Source: Natronobacillus azotifigens (GTDB taxonomy: Bacteria; Bacillota; Bacilli; Bacillales; Amphibacillaceae). From it: DNA of 64,000 bases. The stretch is taken from positions 17,297-81,296 of the forward strand of contig NZ_JAPRAT010000017.1 in the NCBI RefSeq assembly GCF_026805325.1, written 5' to 3'. The translations under genes and the position numbers were made by a program. The notes beneath the pieces were generated by a model that was not told where the DNA came from, made no database searches, and saw only the letters and a list, made by a program, of their open reading frames with translations. Below are positions 55,661 to 64,000 of the stretch, one piece after another (the stretch's first letter is position 1; the number at the start of each line of letters is the position of its first letter).

Positions 55661-57028
55661 TTACTGATCAAAGGTAGCTTTTAAGGCTTCTTGTACGCTA
55701 TTAACTCCTATTATTTCAATAGAATCAGGGATTGTCCAACCATCCATGTTTTTTGCTGGAATGATTGCTCGTTTGAATCCTAATTTAGCAGCCTCTTGTA
55801 CACGTTGATCAATTCTTGACACCCTTCGTATTTCACCAGTCAAACCAACTTCTCCGATTAAAACATCATTCGGTTTACAAGGTTGATCTTTAAAACTTGA
55901 GGCAATGCTTACGGCTATCGCCAAATCTATGGCCGGCTCATCCAATTTCACTCCACCAGCAACCTTTACATAAGCATCTTGATTCTGCATGAGCAATCCT
56001 ACTCTTTTTTCCAAAACAGCCATCAATAATGGAACTCGGTTATGATCGATTCCCGTTGCCATTCGCCTTGCTTGTCCAAAGCTCGTCGGAGAAATCAAGG
56101 ACTGTATTTCAACTAGCACAGGTCTGGTACCTTCCATCGATGCTACTACAGCAGACCCTGCAACTCCTTGAGAGCGTTCTTCTAAAAATATCTCTGAAGC
56201 ATTTGATACTTCTCTTAATCCTTCTTCTTTCATTTCGAAAATACCCATCTCATTTGTGCTACCAAACCGATTTTTCACGCCACGGAGAATACGAAACGTA
56301 TGGTGTCTTTCGCCTTCAAAATAAAGAACTGCATCAACCATATGTTCCAATAATCTTGGACCTGCAATGGCACCTTCTTTTGTAACATGTCCTACAATAA
56401 ATATTGGTACATGTTTTGTTTTGGCAATTCGCATAAGTTCACCTGTGCATTCCCGAACTTGTGCAACACTACCAGGCGCACTCGTTACCTCTTCTTTAAA
56501 AATGGTCTGGATGGAATCAATGACGATAAAGGAAGGCTCTAGTTGATCAATTTGACTAGAAATAAGCTGCAAATTGGTTTCTGATAGTACATACAATTGA
56601 TCAGATGTTACTCCCAACCGATTTGCCCTTAGTTTCGTTTGTCGCGTAGATTCTTCACCAGAAATATAAAGGACACGAACTTGCTTGTGCGCAAGTTGAT
56701 CAGACACTTGTAATAACAGTGTTGATTTTCCAATTCCCGGATCTCCACCAATTAAAACCAATGAACCTGGTACTACACCACCACCTAAAACACGATTAAA
56801 TTCAGGCATGTCTGTTTTAATTCTCGTTTCATCTTTTGACTGGATAGCAGTGATGCTTTCTGGTTGCTGATTACTTCCTAAACTGATTCCCGTGTGCTTA
56901 GAAGAAATGTTTGTTTCCAATTCCTCTACTAGCGTGTTCCAATTGTTACAGCTCGGGCATTTTCCCATCCATTTTGGAGAGCCGTAGCCACATTCCTGAC
57001 AAACATATTTTTTTTTGATTTTTGCCAA
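55661..57028 (-). CDS. radA: DNA repair protein RadA (Sms)
   Basis: This 455-residue RecA-like branch-migration helicase has an N-terminal zinc finger ([18 protein letters not shown]), Walker [11 protein letters not shown], the RadA motif KNRFGST and a C-terminal Lon-protease-like domain. A bidirectional terminator (57146-57180) separates it from clpC, and TATAAT at about 57053-57058 suggests its own promoter; in B. subtilis it is in the ctsR operon. Confidence 0.97.
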   Translation of the reverse strand: MAKIKKKYVCQECGYGSPKWMGKCPSCNNWNTLVEELETNISSKHTGISLGSNQQPESITAIQSKDETRIKTDMPEFNRVLGGGVVPGSLVLIGGDPGIGKSTLLLQVSDQLAHKQVRVLYISGEESTRQTKLRANRLGVTSDQLYVLSETNLQLISSQIDQLEPSFIVIDSIQTIFKEEVTSAPGSVAQVRECTGELMRIAKTKHVPIFIVGHVTKEGAIAGPRLLEHMVDAVLYFEGERHHTFRILRGVKNRFGSTNEMGIFEMKEEGLREVSNASEIFLEERSQGVAGSAVVASMEGTRPVLVEIQSLISPTSFGQARRMATGIDHNRVPLLMAVLEKRVGLLMQNQDAYVKVAGGVKLDEPAIDLAIAVSIASSFKDQPCKPNDVLIGEVGLTGEIRRVSRIDQRVQEAAKLGFKRAIIPAKNMDGWTIPDSIEIIGVNSVQEALKATFDQ

Positions 57029-57145
57029 TTATCCTCGCCCCTTCCGTCCATTATACCTTAAATACCATCCGCGTAACGTTACATGTTAATGAATTGTTTG
57101 TGTAAATTTAATGTAATTTAATTCTAACAGTATCATTGTAAAAAG

Positions 57146-57180
57146 AAAAATCGGAAGAATAAAATATTCTTCCGATTTTA
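57146..57180. terminator. Terminator between clpC and radA
   Basis: AAAATCGGAAGAATA and TATTCTTCCGATTTT are perfect 15-bp arms around five bases, followed by T runs on both strands. It lies about 20 bp behind clpC. Confidence 0.88.
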
Positions 57181-57200
57181 TACAGATTTTTTATGAGGAT

Positions 57201-59630
57201 TTAATCCAAAATAATAAACTTCCCTTTACTATTTAGACCAATTCTCACTTTTTCTCCTTTTTTAATCTCATCTCGCAACAGTGCTTCCGATAATAAATCT
57301 TCTACATTCTTTTGAATCGAACGACGCAGAGGTCGCGCTCCATATTCTGGATCAAATCCTTCTGTAGCTATTTTTTCCACCGCTTTATCAGACAAATGGA
57401 AATCTATGCCTTGCTCAACTAGACGTTTTTGTAATTGTTGCAACATGAGCGTAACAATGTCTTTCATATGTTTTTTCTCTAGAGAGTGGAAAACAATCGT
57501 TTCATCAATTCGATTGAGGAATTCAGGACGAAAGGCTTTCTTCAACTCTTCTGTCACTTTTAATTTCATATCCTTATAATCTGCTTCGTGATCATCGATC
57601 GTAAAGCCAACATATTTGTTTTGCTTTAACTCACTTGCACCAACATTGGAAGTCATGATTAAAACCGTATTACGGAAATCTACCAGACGCCCTTTCGAGT
57701 CCGTTAATCGGCCATCCTCTAATACTTGAAGTAAAATATTAAATACTTCTGGGTGTGCTTTCTCAATCTCATCTAGTAAAACTACCGAATAAGGTTTTCT
57801 TCTAACTTTTTCGGTTAGCTGACCACCTTCTTCATACCCTACATAACCTGGAGGCGATCCTACTAAACGTGAAGTTGTATGTTTTTCCATGTATTCAGAC
57901 ATATCTACACGAATCATTGCATCTTCATCACCAAACATGGATTCGGCTAATGCTCTGGCTAACTCTGTTTTCCCTACACCAGTTGGCCCTAAGAAGATAA
58001 AGGAACCGATTGGACGTTTCGGATCTTTTAATCCAGCACGGGCACGTCTAATGGCTTTAGCAACTGCATCAACAGCCTCTTCTTGACCTATTACACGATC
58101 ATGTAGTACAGACTCTAAATTTAACAATCTTGTACTTTCATCTTTGGTTAAAGCAGATACAGGTACTCCTGTCCACGTTGATACAACAGAAGCGATGTCT
58201 TCCACAGTTACCTCAGAATTCTCTTGGCCTTGTTTCTCTTTCCATTTTCCCTTTGTAGATTCTAATTCCTTCTTTAACTTCTGCTCACTATCTCGTAAAG
58301 AAGCTGCTTTTTCAAACTCTTGACTTTGAACGGCTGCATCTTTTTCCTTTTTAATTTCCGCCAAACTTTGTTCAAGCTCTTTTAAATTTGGTGGTGCTGT
58401 ATAAGAACGTAGACGCACTTTAGAAGCCGCTTCATCAATAAGGTCAATTGCTTTATCCGGTAAAAAACGATCCGTTATATAACGGCTAGAAAGACTCGTT
58501 GCCGCTTCGATCGCCTCATCTGTAATCGTTACACGATGATGCGCTTCATAACGATCACGTAAGCCCTTTAAGATTTGAACCGATTGTTCTTGGGTTGGCT
58601 CATTAACTTGAATTGGTTGAAAGCGACGTTCTAATGCAGCATCCTTTTCAATATACTTGCGGTACTCATCTAAGGTTGTAGCGCCAATACATTGAAGCTC
58701 ACCACGTGCAAGAGATGGTTTTAAGATATTCGATGCATCAATTGCCCCTTCAGCACCACCCGCTCCAATAAGGGTATGCAATTCATCAATAAACAAAATA
58801 ACATTGCCTGCTTGACGAATTTCTTCCATTACTTTTTTCAAACGATCTTCAAATTCACCTCGGTATTTCGTTCCAGCAACAACTGTACCCATATCTAATG
58901 TCATTACACGTTTTTCTCGTAAAATTTCTGGCACTTCATTGTCGACAATTTGTTGCGCCAAGCCTTCAGCGATTGCCGTTTTACCTACCCCAGGCTCACC
59001 AATTAAAACTGGGTTGTTCTTCGTTCTTCTACTTAGAACTTGAATCACTCGTTCGATTTCTTTTCCCCGACCAATCACTGGATCAATATTCCCCTCTTTC
59101 GCAGTCACTGTAAGATCACGAGCTAAAGAGTCTAGTGTTGGTGTGTTTGCTGGCGTAGATTGGCCATTTCTGCTTTGGTGTTTTCTAGTCGTTTCATTAC
59201 TGCCTAGTAACTGCAGAACTTGCTGACGTGCTTTATTCAGGCTTACACCGAGATTATTTAATACCCTAGCAGCTACTCCTTCGCCTTCCCGTATCAGCCC
59301 TAACAAGATATGTTCTGTTCCCACATAGGTATGACTTAGCTTGCGTGCTTCGTCCATGGAAAGCTCAATAACTTTTTTTGCACGAGGGGTATAATGAATC
59401 GTCTTAGACCCTTGTTGCCCCTTTCCAATCAATGCTTCCACTTCTTGCTGAATCTTCTCTGTTTCTAACCCAAGACTACTTAGCGCCTTGGCAGCAATCC
59501 CTTCACCCTCACTGATTAATCCAAGCAAAATATGTTCTGTACCGATGTTATTATGCCCTAGTCGAATTGCTTCTTCTTGCGATAATGCTAATACTTTTTG
59601 CGCACGCTCTGTAAATCTTCCAAACATCAT
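57201..59630 (-). CDS. clpC: ATP-dependent unfoldase ClpC
   Basis: The 809-residue Hsp100 unfoldase delivers substrates, including arginine-phosphorylated proteins, to ClpP. It has two Clp-N repeats ([20 protein letters not shown]), Walker A GEPGVGKT in AAA1, the middle linker with UVR-like helix, Walker A GPTGVGKT in AAA2 and the ClpP-docking VGF (KYVGFTIDD). It is last in ctsR-mcsA-mcsB-clpC, ending at the terminator. Confidence 0.98.
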   Translation of the reverse strand: MMFGRFTERAQKVLALSQEEAIRLGHNNIGTEHILLGLISEGEGIAAKALSSLGLETEKIQQEVEALIGKGQQGSKTIHYTPRAKKVIELSMDEARKLSHTYVGTEHILLGLIREGEGVAARVLNNLGVSLNKARQQVLQLLGSNETTRKHQSRNGQSTPANTPTLDSLARDLTVTAKEGNIDPVIGRGKEIERVIQVLSRRTKNNPVLIGEPGVGKTAIAEGLAQQIVDNEVPEILREKRVMTLDMGTVVAGTKYRGEFEDRLKKVMEEIRQAGNVILFIDELHTLIGAGGAEGAIDASNILKPSLARGELQCIGATTLDEYRKYIEKDAALERRFQPIQVNEPTQEQSVQILKGLRDRYEAHHRVTITDEAIEAATSLSSRYITDRFLPDKAIDLIDEAASKVRLRSYTAPPNLKELEQSLAEIKKEKDAAVQSQEFEKAASLRDSEQKLKKELESTKGKWKEKQGQENSEVTVEDIASVVSTWTGVPVSALTKDESTRLLNLESVLHDRVIGQEEAVDAVAKAIRRARAGLKDPKRPIGSFIFLGPTGVGKTELARALAESMFGDEDAMIRVDMSEYMEKHTTSRLVGSPPGYVGYEEGGQLTEKVRRKPYSVVLLDEIEKAHPEVFNILLQVLEDGRLTDSKGRLVDFRNTVLIMTSNVGASELKQNKYVGFTIDDHEADYKDMKLKVTEELKKAFRPEFLNRIDETIVFHSLEKKHMKDIVTLMLQQLQKRLVEQGIDFHLSDKAVEKIATEGFDPEYGARPLRRSIQKNVEDLLSEALLRDEIKKGEKVRIGLNSKGKFIILD

Positions 59631-59647
59631 ATTACATTCCTCCTAGC

Positions 59648-60715
59648 TCATCCTTTTTCTAGACTTAAACGCTCTCTAATGATTGATGCTCGCCTAATAT
59701 CTCTTTGTTGTGCATTCAATGTTTCTTTCGCATATTGTTGAAGAAACCCTGGTTGGGTTAGAACCATTAATTCATTTAAAATTGTTTTTGATAAATGATC
59801 AATATAGCCGACATCAATACCTAACCTAAGATCGGATAAGCAAGTTGCTGCTTCTTTGGACTCCATAATCCTACTATATTTTAACGTTCCATATGAACGA
59901 AAGATACGATCTTCTAAACGCAACGCTGATTGCTCTACTAGCATTTTTCTTGCAAAACGTTCGCGCTCAATCATTTTTTCAACTACACTTTGAAGGTCTT
60001 CGATGATATCTTGCTCTGATCTGCCTAGGGTAATCTGATTGGAGATTTGATAAATGTTCCCCAAGGCTTCACTTCCTTCACCATACATACCTCTTACCAC
60101 TAATCCTAGTTGATTAATCGCTGGAATCATCTTACTCATTTTTCTTGTCAACGTTAATGCCGGTAAATGCATCATTACCGATGCGCGCAATCCTGTCCCT
60201 GCATTGGTAGGACAACTCGTAAGGTAGCCACGTTTTTCTTCAAAAGCATAATTGATTTTTTCCTCCAACCAGTCATCAAAACGAAAGGCTTCTTTTAACC
60301 CGCGATCTAATTGTAAACCTGGAAAATATAATTGCAATCGAATATGATCTTCCTCATTGATCATTAAAGATACTTGTTCATTATTAGAAATTAAGACGCC
60401 ACTCTCTAAGTCTTTTTCGACTAGATGAGGACTTATCAAGTGTTTTTCTACTAGTACTCGTTTCTCTAATGCTTGCATCTGCTCCATCGAAAAAAACTCT
60501 AGATTTTCATATTGTTCAAAAGACTGATTTTCAAAGTGAGTTTTTAACGTATTAGAAACGACAGATAACTTTTCCTTGTTGGCCGTCAGAGGAAAAGGAA
60601 CATTTGAAAAATTTCTTGCCAATCTAACCCTTGTACTCATTACAATATCATTATCAGGTCCATCCTCTTGCATCCATGGACTGATTGCTTCATTGATAAA
60701 AGATTGTAAAGACAC
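59648..60715 (-). CDS. mcsB: Protein arginine kinase McsB
   Basis: The 355-residue enzyme with the phosphagen-kinase fold phosphorylates arginines on CtsR and other proteins, marking them for ClpCP. It has [19 protein letters not shown], the ATP-binding segment around [20 protein letters not shown] and the pArg-binding C-terminal region. The start is GTG at 60715, sharing one base with the mcsA stop (TAGTG). Confidence 0.97.
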   Translation of the reverse strand: MSLQSFINEAISPWMQEDGPDNDIVMSTRVRLARNFSNVPFPLTANKEKLSVVSNTLKTHFENQSFEQYENLEFFSMEQMQALEKRVLVEKHLISPHLVEKDLESGVLISNNEQVSLMINEEDHIRLQLYFPGLQLDRGLKEAFRFDDWLEEKINYAFEEKRGYLTSCPTNAGTGLRASVMMHLPALTLTRKMSKMIPAINQLGLVVRGMYGEGSEALGNIYQISNQITLGRSEQDIIEDLQSVVEKMIERERFARKMLVEQSALRLEDRIFRSYGTLKYSRIMESKEAATCLSDLRLGIDVGYIDHLSKTILNELMVLTQPGFLQQYAKETLNAQQRDIRRASIIRERLSLEKG

Positions 60716-61266
60716 TATGCCTCACCATCCTTGTTACGATCTTCCACAACTGTCTCTTGATCGATAGCTTTTATCTTATCACGTACTTCTGCTGCTTCTT
60801 CAAATTTCTCTTGTTCAATGAGTCGTTGAAGTTCTTTTCGATAATCATCCAAAAGACGTTTCTTTTGCAAATTAACGTACTGACGCTTCGGAATCTTGCC
60901 ACGATGGACGGTATTTCCACTGTGCACTCGTCTAAATATCGGATTAAGGTGCTCAGAGAACTCTCGATAGCATTCACCACAACCAAACTTACCAATTTTC
61001 GCAAACTGTTGATAAGATATTCCGCAATGTTTACATACTTTATGCGTAGCTTCCTGTGTATTTGATTCTTGATGATTAGTAAATGTGGAATTAAAATTAA
61101 ATAGACCAGATAACAAATCATGAATAGAGTATGTTTCTTCGTCTGTTTCTAGATAACCTTTTTCTTGTGCACAATGTTGGCACACGTGAACCTCTGTTTT
61201 TTTCCCATTGATAAAGTTAGTTAAATGTAATGTTGCAGGACGCTCATGACAAACTTCACAATCCAT
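60715..61266 (-). CDS. mcsA: McsA, zinc-finger activator of McsB
   Basis: The 183-residue protein has four CxxC zinc-binding pairs ([32 protein letters not shown]) and a C-terminal UVR domain ([20 protein letters not shown]). In this family it activates McsB and modulates CtsR. It follows ctsR by about 60 bp and is coupled to mcsB. Confidence 0.96.
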   Translation of the reverse strand: MDCEVCHERPATLHLTNFINGKKTEVHVCQHCAQEKGYLETDEETYSIHDLLSGLFNFNSTFTNHQESNTQEATHKVCKHCGISYQQFAKIGKFGCGECYREFSEHLNPIFRRVHSGNTVHRGKIPKRQYVNLQKKRLLDDYRKELQRLIEQEKFEEAAEVRDKIKAIDQETVVEDRNKDGEA

Positions 61267-61325
61267 TCACGATCTCTCCCTTCAACTAGACAGATATTCA
61301 ATTACTGATTAACTTATGAAACGAT

Positions 61326-61790
61326 TCATACTTCAAATTTTAACGTAGTTAGCATTGCAGTCATCACACGCGATCTTACTTCATCACGAATAGGAAGATT
61401 AAATGCCAATGTCTCACGAGTAATCACACTAATCATAATCTTTGCTTCTCTTTTTGTAATGAGCTTGTCTTCTAACATTCGTTCAATCACTGCTATTGCT
61501 GTTTGTTGTGTGACTTCTGGTTGGACAAGTTCAATGATTTCATCGATTAATTCTGATTTATCTTTATTCATAATCTTCGTAATTCGAATATAACCGCCAC
61601 CACCGCGTTTACTTTCCACCAAGTAACCTCTTTCTATCGTAAAACGGGTATTGATCACATAGTTAATTTGGGAAGGAACACAGGCAAACTGATCAGCTAT
61701 CTCGCTACGTTTAATCTCAACAATGTTATGGGTATTGCGTTCAATAACTTTTTTCAGATGTGCTTCAATCACGTCAGAAATGTTGTGCAT
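61326..61790 (-). CDS. ctsR: Heat-shock repressor CtsR
   Basis: The 154-residue winged-helix repressor of clp genes has the DNA-binding part RSEIADQFACVPSQINYVI and the glycine-rich wing ESKRGGGGYIRI, which acts as thermosensor. The start at 61790 (MHNISDVIEAHLKK) is preferred over the Met five codons earlier, as GAGGAGGAGG then lies 5 nt upstream. It has its own operator at 61810-61826, so the operon is autoregulated. Confidence 0.97.
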   Translation of the reverse strand: MHNISDVIEAHLKKVIERNTHNIVEIKRSEIADQFACVPSQINYVINTRFTIERGYLVESKRGGGGYIRITKIMNKDKSELIDEIIELVQPEVTQQTAIAVIERMLEDKLITKREAKIMISVITRETLAFNLPIRDEVRSRVMTAMLTTLKFEV

Positions 61791-61809
61791 TGGCCTCCTC
61801 CTCATTGAC

Positions 61810-61862
61810 TTTGACTATCTTTGACTATAAGTATATTATACCTAATCAAAAATAACTTGCAA
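61810..61862 (-). promoter_or_regulatory. CtsR operator and sigma-A promoter of the clpC operon
   Basis: The direct repeat AGTCAAA-GAT-AGTCAAA (61810-61826) matches the CtsR heptad consensus RGTCAAANNNRGTCAAA. It sits just downstream of TATAAT (61835-61840) with TTGCAA (61857-61862) 16 bp upstream, so bound CtsR would cover the start site. A third TCAA follows at 61804-61808 (GTCAATG). Confidence 0.93.
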
Positions 61863-61890
61863 ACAAAAAAACACTGTCCATACATGTTGC

Positions 61891-62628
61891 TTATAATTCT
61901 TTTACTTGTTTCACTTCTTCGATGTCTAGAATTTGATGATACAATGTAGCTTTGTTTGTGCTTTTCCCTATTTCAATCTTTAATTGAATAACAGGATCAA
62001 ATTCATTGTCATTATTTATTTCTACCTGTTTTATCTTCAAATCAAACTGATTTAATTTAACAAATAATTTCTCAATGTCCATAATAGAACGAATAGAAAT
62101 TTGGAAAATAGATCTTTGAGCATTTTTAGCTAATATTCTTTCAAAATTATTTAAAAAGATTAAGCTTAACAGAATTATTATAGTCGAAAGTACTGCCACT
62201 TTATACATGCCAGCTCCAACAACAAGCCCTAATCCCGCAACTGCCCAGATAGAGGCAGCGGTTGTTAAACCTCTAACTGTCATTCCGTTAACAATAATTG
62301 TTCCTGCACCTAAGAACCCGATCCCACTTATCACGTAGGAGGGAACCCGGGCTGGGTCAAAACGAACAGCATCTCCGTAATTATCTAAATACTCCGTAAA
62401 ACCATATAGCGAAAGTAGCATCATCGAACAAGAACTAACACCTACTAATATGTGCGTGCGAAACCCTGCGGAATGCTTATTCATTTCACGTTCAAAACCA
62501 ATTAAACCCGATAAAACTAATGCAATAATAATTCTTGAGCTCATTAATATAAATTCTTGATCAAAGATAGCATTTATCATTTGTCCCATATTTTTTTCGT
62601 TATAATAACGAAATACACCTTCTTTCAC
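61891..62628 (-). CDS. MgtC/SapB-family membrane protein
   Basis: The 245-residue protein has about five membrane helices in the first 150 residues and the MgtC signature LSGLIGFEREMNKHSAGFRT, with the block GIGFLGAGTIIVNGMTVRGL. A soluble C-terminal domain follows. Relatives are linked to magnesium homeostasis or inhibition of the F-type ATPase, but the exact role here is unknown. No good ribosome site precedes GTG at 62628 or the Met codons at 14 and 17, so the start is uncertain. Confidence 0.9.
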   Translation of the reverse strand: MKEGVFRYYNEKNMGQMINAIFDQEFILMSSRIIIALVLSGLIGFEREMNKHSAGFRTHILVGVSSCSMMLLSLYGFTEYLDNYGDAVRFDPARVPSYVISGIGFLGAGTIIVNGMTVRGLTTAASIWAVAGLGLVVGAGMYKVAVLSTIIILLSLIFLNNFERILAKNAQRSIFQISIRSIMDIEKLFVKLNQFDLKIKQVEINNDNEFDPVIQLKIEIGKSTNKATLYHQILDIEEVKQVKEL

Positions 62629-62711
62629 ATAATAATAACTACATACTTTAAGGTTATGCTTTCGTTTGCCCTATTTATAAATAAAATAGCATATTTTCTT
62701 CTTTTATTTAA

Positions 62712-62747
62712 AGAAAACAGACCACCATTTAAGGCGGCCTGTTTTCC
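62712..62747 (-). terminator. Terminator after the DegV gene
   Basis: AAAACAGGCCGCC and GGTGGTCTGTTTT pair (one or two G-U) around six bases, followed by CTTTAAA on the minus strand, 12 bp behind the gene. Confidence 0.8.
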
Positions 62748-62757
62748 ATCTGATCAT

Positions 62758-63600
62758 TTATTCTTTTAACCAAGAAACTGATAGAGTACCGTAACCAGTG
62801 TGTACGCCAGCAACAGGAACTAGTGTCTCCACTTTAAATTTAACACCTTCATATAATTGCTCCAACTCTTCTTTCCATTTCAACGCTTCTTCTTTAACAC
62901 CAGCATGTAGGATGCACATTTCCTTAAACTTTTTCTCTTCTATTGCTTGTTCGATGATTTGAAATACTCTTCGTACAGCCTTTTTCTTGCTTCGTATTTT
63001 GTCTTCTACGATTACTTTTCCATTCTCAAATTTTAATAACAAGTTAATATTGAGTAAGTTAGCAAAAACAGTCTGCGTTGTTGATACTCTTCCACTTCTT
63101 TTTAGCTGCTCTAAGTTTCTCGGCAACAAGTACATTTCTGTTTGGTCTGGGTATGTTCTAAGTTTTTCAACAATCTGCTCATATGTTTTACCCGCTGCTT
63201 GAAGTTCAATACCGTTCGAAATCATTTTCCCTAAAGCATAGGAACCGATTTTAGAATCAATAACCTCAACAGGAAAGTCATACATTTTTGATGCACTAAT
63301 AGAACTTTGGTAAGTTCCTGTTAACGCACTAGAAGCATGAATAGCAATGCCTAAATCATATTCGTCTTTTAATTTTTCATATAATTCAACAAACTCGCCG
63401 TATGGAGGTTGACTAGTTTTAGCTCCCTCCCCATGCTCTCTTAATAATTCATAAACTTGATTTTTGGTAATATCAATGTCTTCACGGTATGAGATATCAT
63501 TAATATTCACAATCATAGGTAGTACATGGATATTATGTTTATCAATAAACTCTTGAGATAATCCACATGTACTGTCCGTTATCCAAGCGATTTTTTTCAT
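62758..63600 (-). CDS. DegV-family fatty-acid-binding protein
   Basis: The 280-residue protein begins KKIAWITDSTCGLSQEFI and has HASSALTGTYQS and ISNGIELQAAGKTYEQI, the two halves of the DegV lipid-binding fold. Members bind a fatty acid and some act as FakB subunits of fatty-acid kinase. The ATG at 63600 follows AAAAAGGGGAAAC. It lies between the rRNA operon and the MgtC gene. Confidence 0.95.
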   Translation of the reverse strand: MKKIAWITDSTCGLSQEFIDKHNIHVLPMIVNINDISYREDIDITKNQVYELLREHGEGAKTSQPPYGEFVELYEKLKDEYDLGIAIHASSALTGTYQSSISASKMYDFPVEVIDSKIGSYALGKMISNGIELQAAGKTYEQIVEKLRTYPDQTEMYLLPRNLEQLKRSGRVSTTQTVFANLLNINLLLKFENGKVIVEDKIRSKKKAVRRVFQIIEQAIEEKKFKEMCILHAGVKEEALKWKEELEQLYEGVKFKVETLVPVAGVHTGYGTLSVSWLKE

Positions 63601-63831
63601 TTTTAAGTTTCCCCTTTTTGATGGAATTTATATTAATACTTGATCTTAGTAACTACTATTAAGATACCACACATTCCTATTGAAATGATAGTGAATTTTC
63701 TAATATGACAGTATATAAGTAAAATTATTATTTAATAGTGTGTACACGTTTGATTTATAGTAAATATATTTACCCTTTTTCGGGTTTTTAAAACAATTAT
63801 CGTGAAAACATAAAAGAATTTTTTTAAAATA
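63601..63831. other. Intergenic region between DegV gene and 5S rRNA
   Basis: This is AT-rich DNA with no gene-like frame. It should hold the degV promoter, but I see no clear -35/-10 pair. Confidence 0.5.
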
Positions 63832-63873
63832 AAAAACCTTTCAAGAAGAATAAAATCTCTTGAAAGGTTTTTC
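63832..63873 (-). terminator. Terminator of the rRNA operon
   Basis: AAAAACCTTTCAAGA and TCTTGAAAGGTTTTT are perfect 15-bp arms around about 11 nt, ending in TTTATTTT on the minus strand, a few bases behind 5S rRNA. Confidence 0.9.
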
Positions 63874-63879
63874 TTTTTT

Positions 63880-63995
63880 GCATAGCGACGTCCTACTCTT
63901 GCAGGGGCAAGGCCCCAACTACCATCGGCGCTGAAGAGCTTAACTGCTGTGTTCGGCATGGGAACAGGTGTGACCTCTTCGCTATTGTCACTAAA
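63880..63995 (-). rRNA. rrf: 5S ribosomal RNA
   Basis: The minus strand from 63995 begins TTTAGTGACAATAGCGAAGA, contains CATGCCGAACACAGCAGTTA and CAGCGCCGATGGTAG, and ends GTAGGACGTCGCTATGC. This matches Bacillus 5S rRNA at 116 nt, with pairing ends. The 16S and 23S genes must lie just beyond the window. An 88-codon frame overlapping it is not a gene. Confidence 0.97.
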
Positions 63996-64000
63996 CATTA

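Noticed and set aside
63732..63998. 88-codon ORF at the right edge
   Set aside because: It is the 5S rRNA and its terminator read as protein.

Overview
The window is a low-GC Firmicute chromosome segment, almost certainly from the family Bacillaceae. The gene order from 63.9 kb down to 8.2 kb (all on the minus strand) follows the Bacillus subtilis origin-proximal block: 5S rRNA, (degV, mgtC), ctsR-mcsA-mcsB-clpC-radA, yacL-ispD-ispF-gltX-cysE-cysS-mrnC-rlmB-rae1-sigH-rpmG-secE-nusG, rplK-rplA-rplJ-rplL, an rsmC-like gene, rpoB-rpoC-rplGB-rpsL-rpsG-fusA-tuf, the S10-spc-alpha ribosomal operons, ecfA1-ecfA2-ecfT-truA and rplM-rpsI. SigH, CtsR/McsA/McsB and a Cys T-box are typical of spore-forming bacilli. 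I cannot name the genus with confidence; an Oceanobacillus/Gracilibacillus/Amphibacillus-like relative is a guess.

Two genes expected from this conserved order are missing. disA is absent between radA and yacL, where only about 100 bp remain. map is absent between adk and the KOW-protein gene, but about 60 bp of its decayed 3' end is still readable in the 465-bp gap. Other regulatory features in the block are two intrinsic leaders (L10 leader, Cys T-box), a textbook CtsR operator at ctsR, strong sigma-A promoters before rpsJ, rplGB, rplJ, rplK, rplM and ctsR, and hairpin terminators placed inside classical operons (secE|nusG, rplK|rplA, before rpoB).

The first 8.1 kb is a decaying accessory region. 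It holds an ABC-exporter permease with a frameshift, an intact ABC ATPase, an intact methyl-accepting chemotaxis protein, a GNAT gene with one in-frame TAA, a truncated HExxH membrane-protease fragment followed by half a T-box, a lipoprotein gene next to a matrixin-type metalloprotease gene (interrupted by one TAA) with a decayed second lipoprotein copy on its other side, and a doubly frameshifted tyrosine integrase ending about 70 bp from the 3' end of rpsI. This looks like the scar of an integrated element.

The most interesting non-coding signal is a structured repeat of about 150-180 bp present three times (about 1511-1690, 1943-2093, 28504-28675). It has two strong hairpins and no transposase. 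It resembles the right end of an IS200/IS605 element, and so might carry an omegaRNA-like RNA or be a transposase-less derivative. A second, GC-rich structured repeat lies at about 28775-28992, and a short sequence at 1709-1749 recurs next to the cysE T-box.
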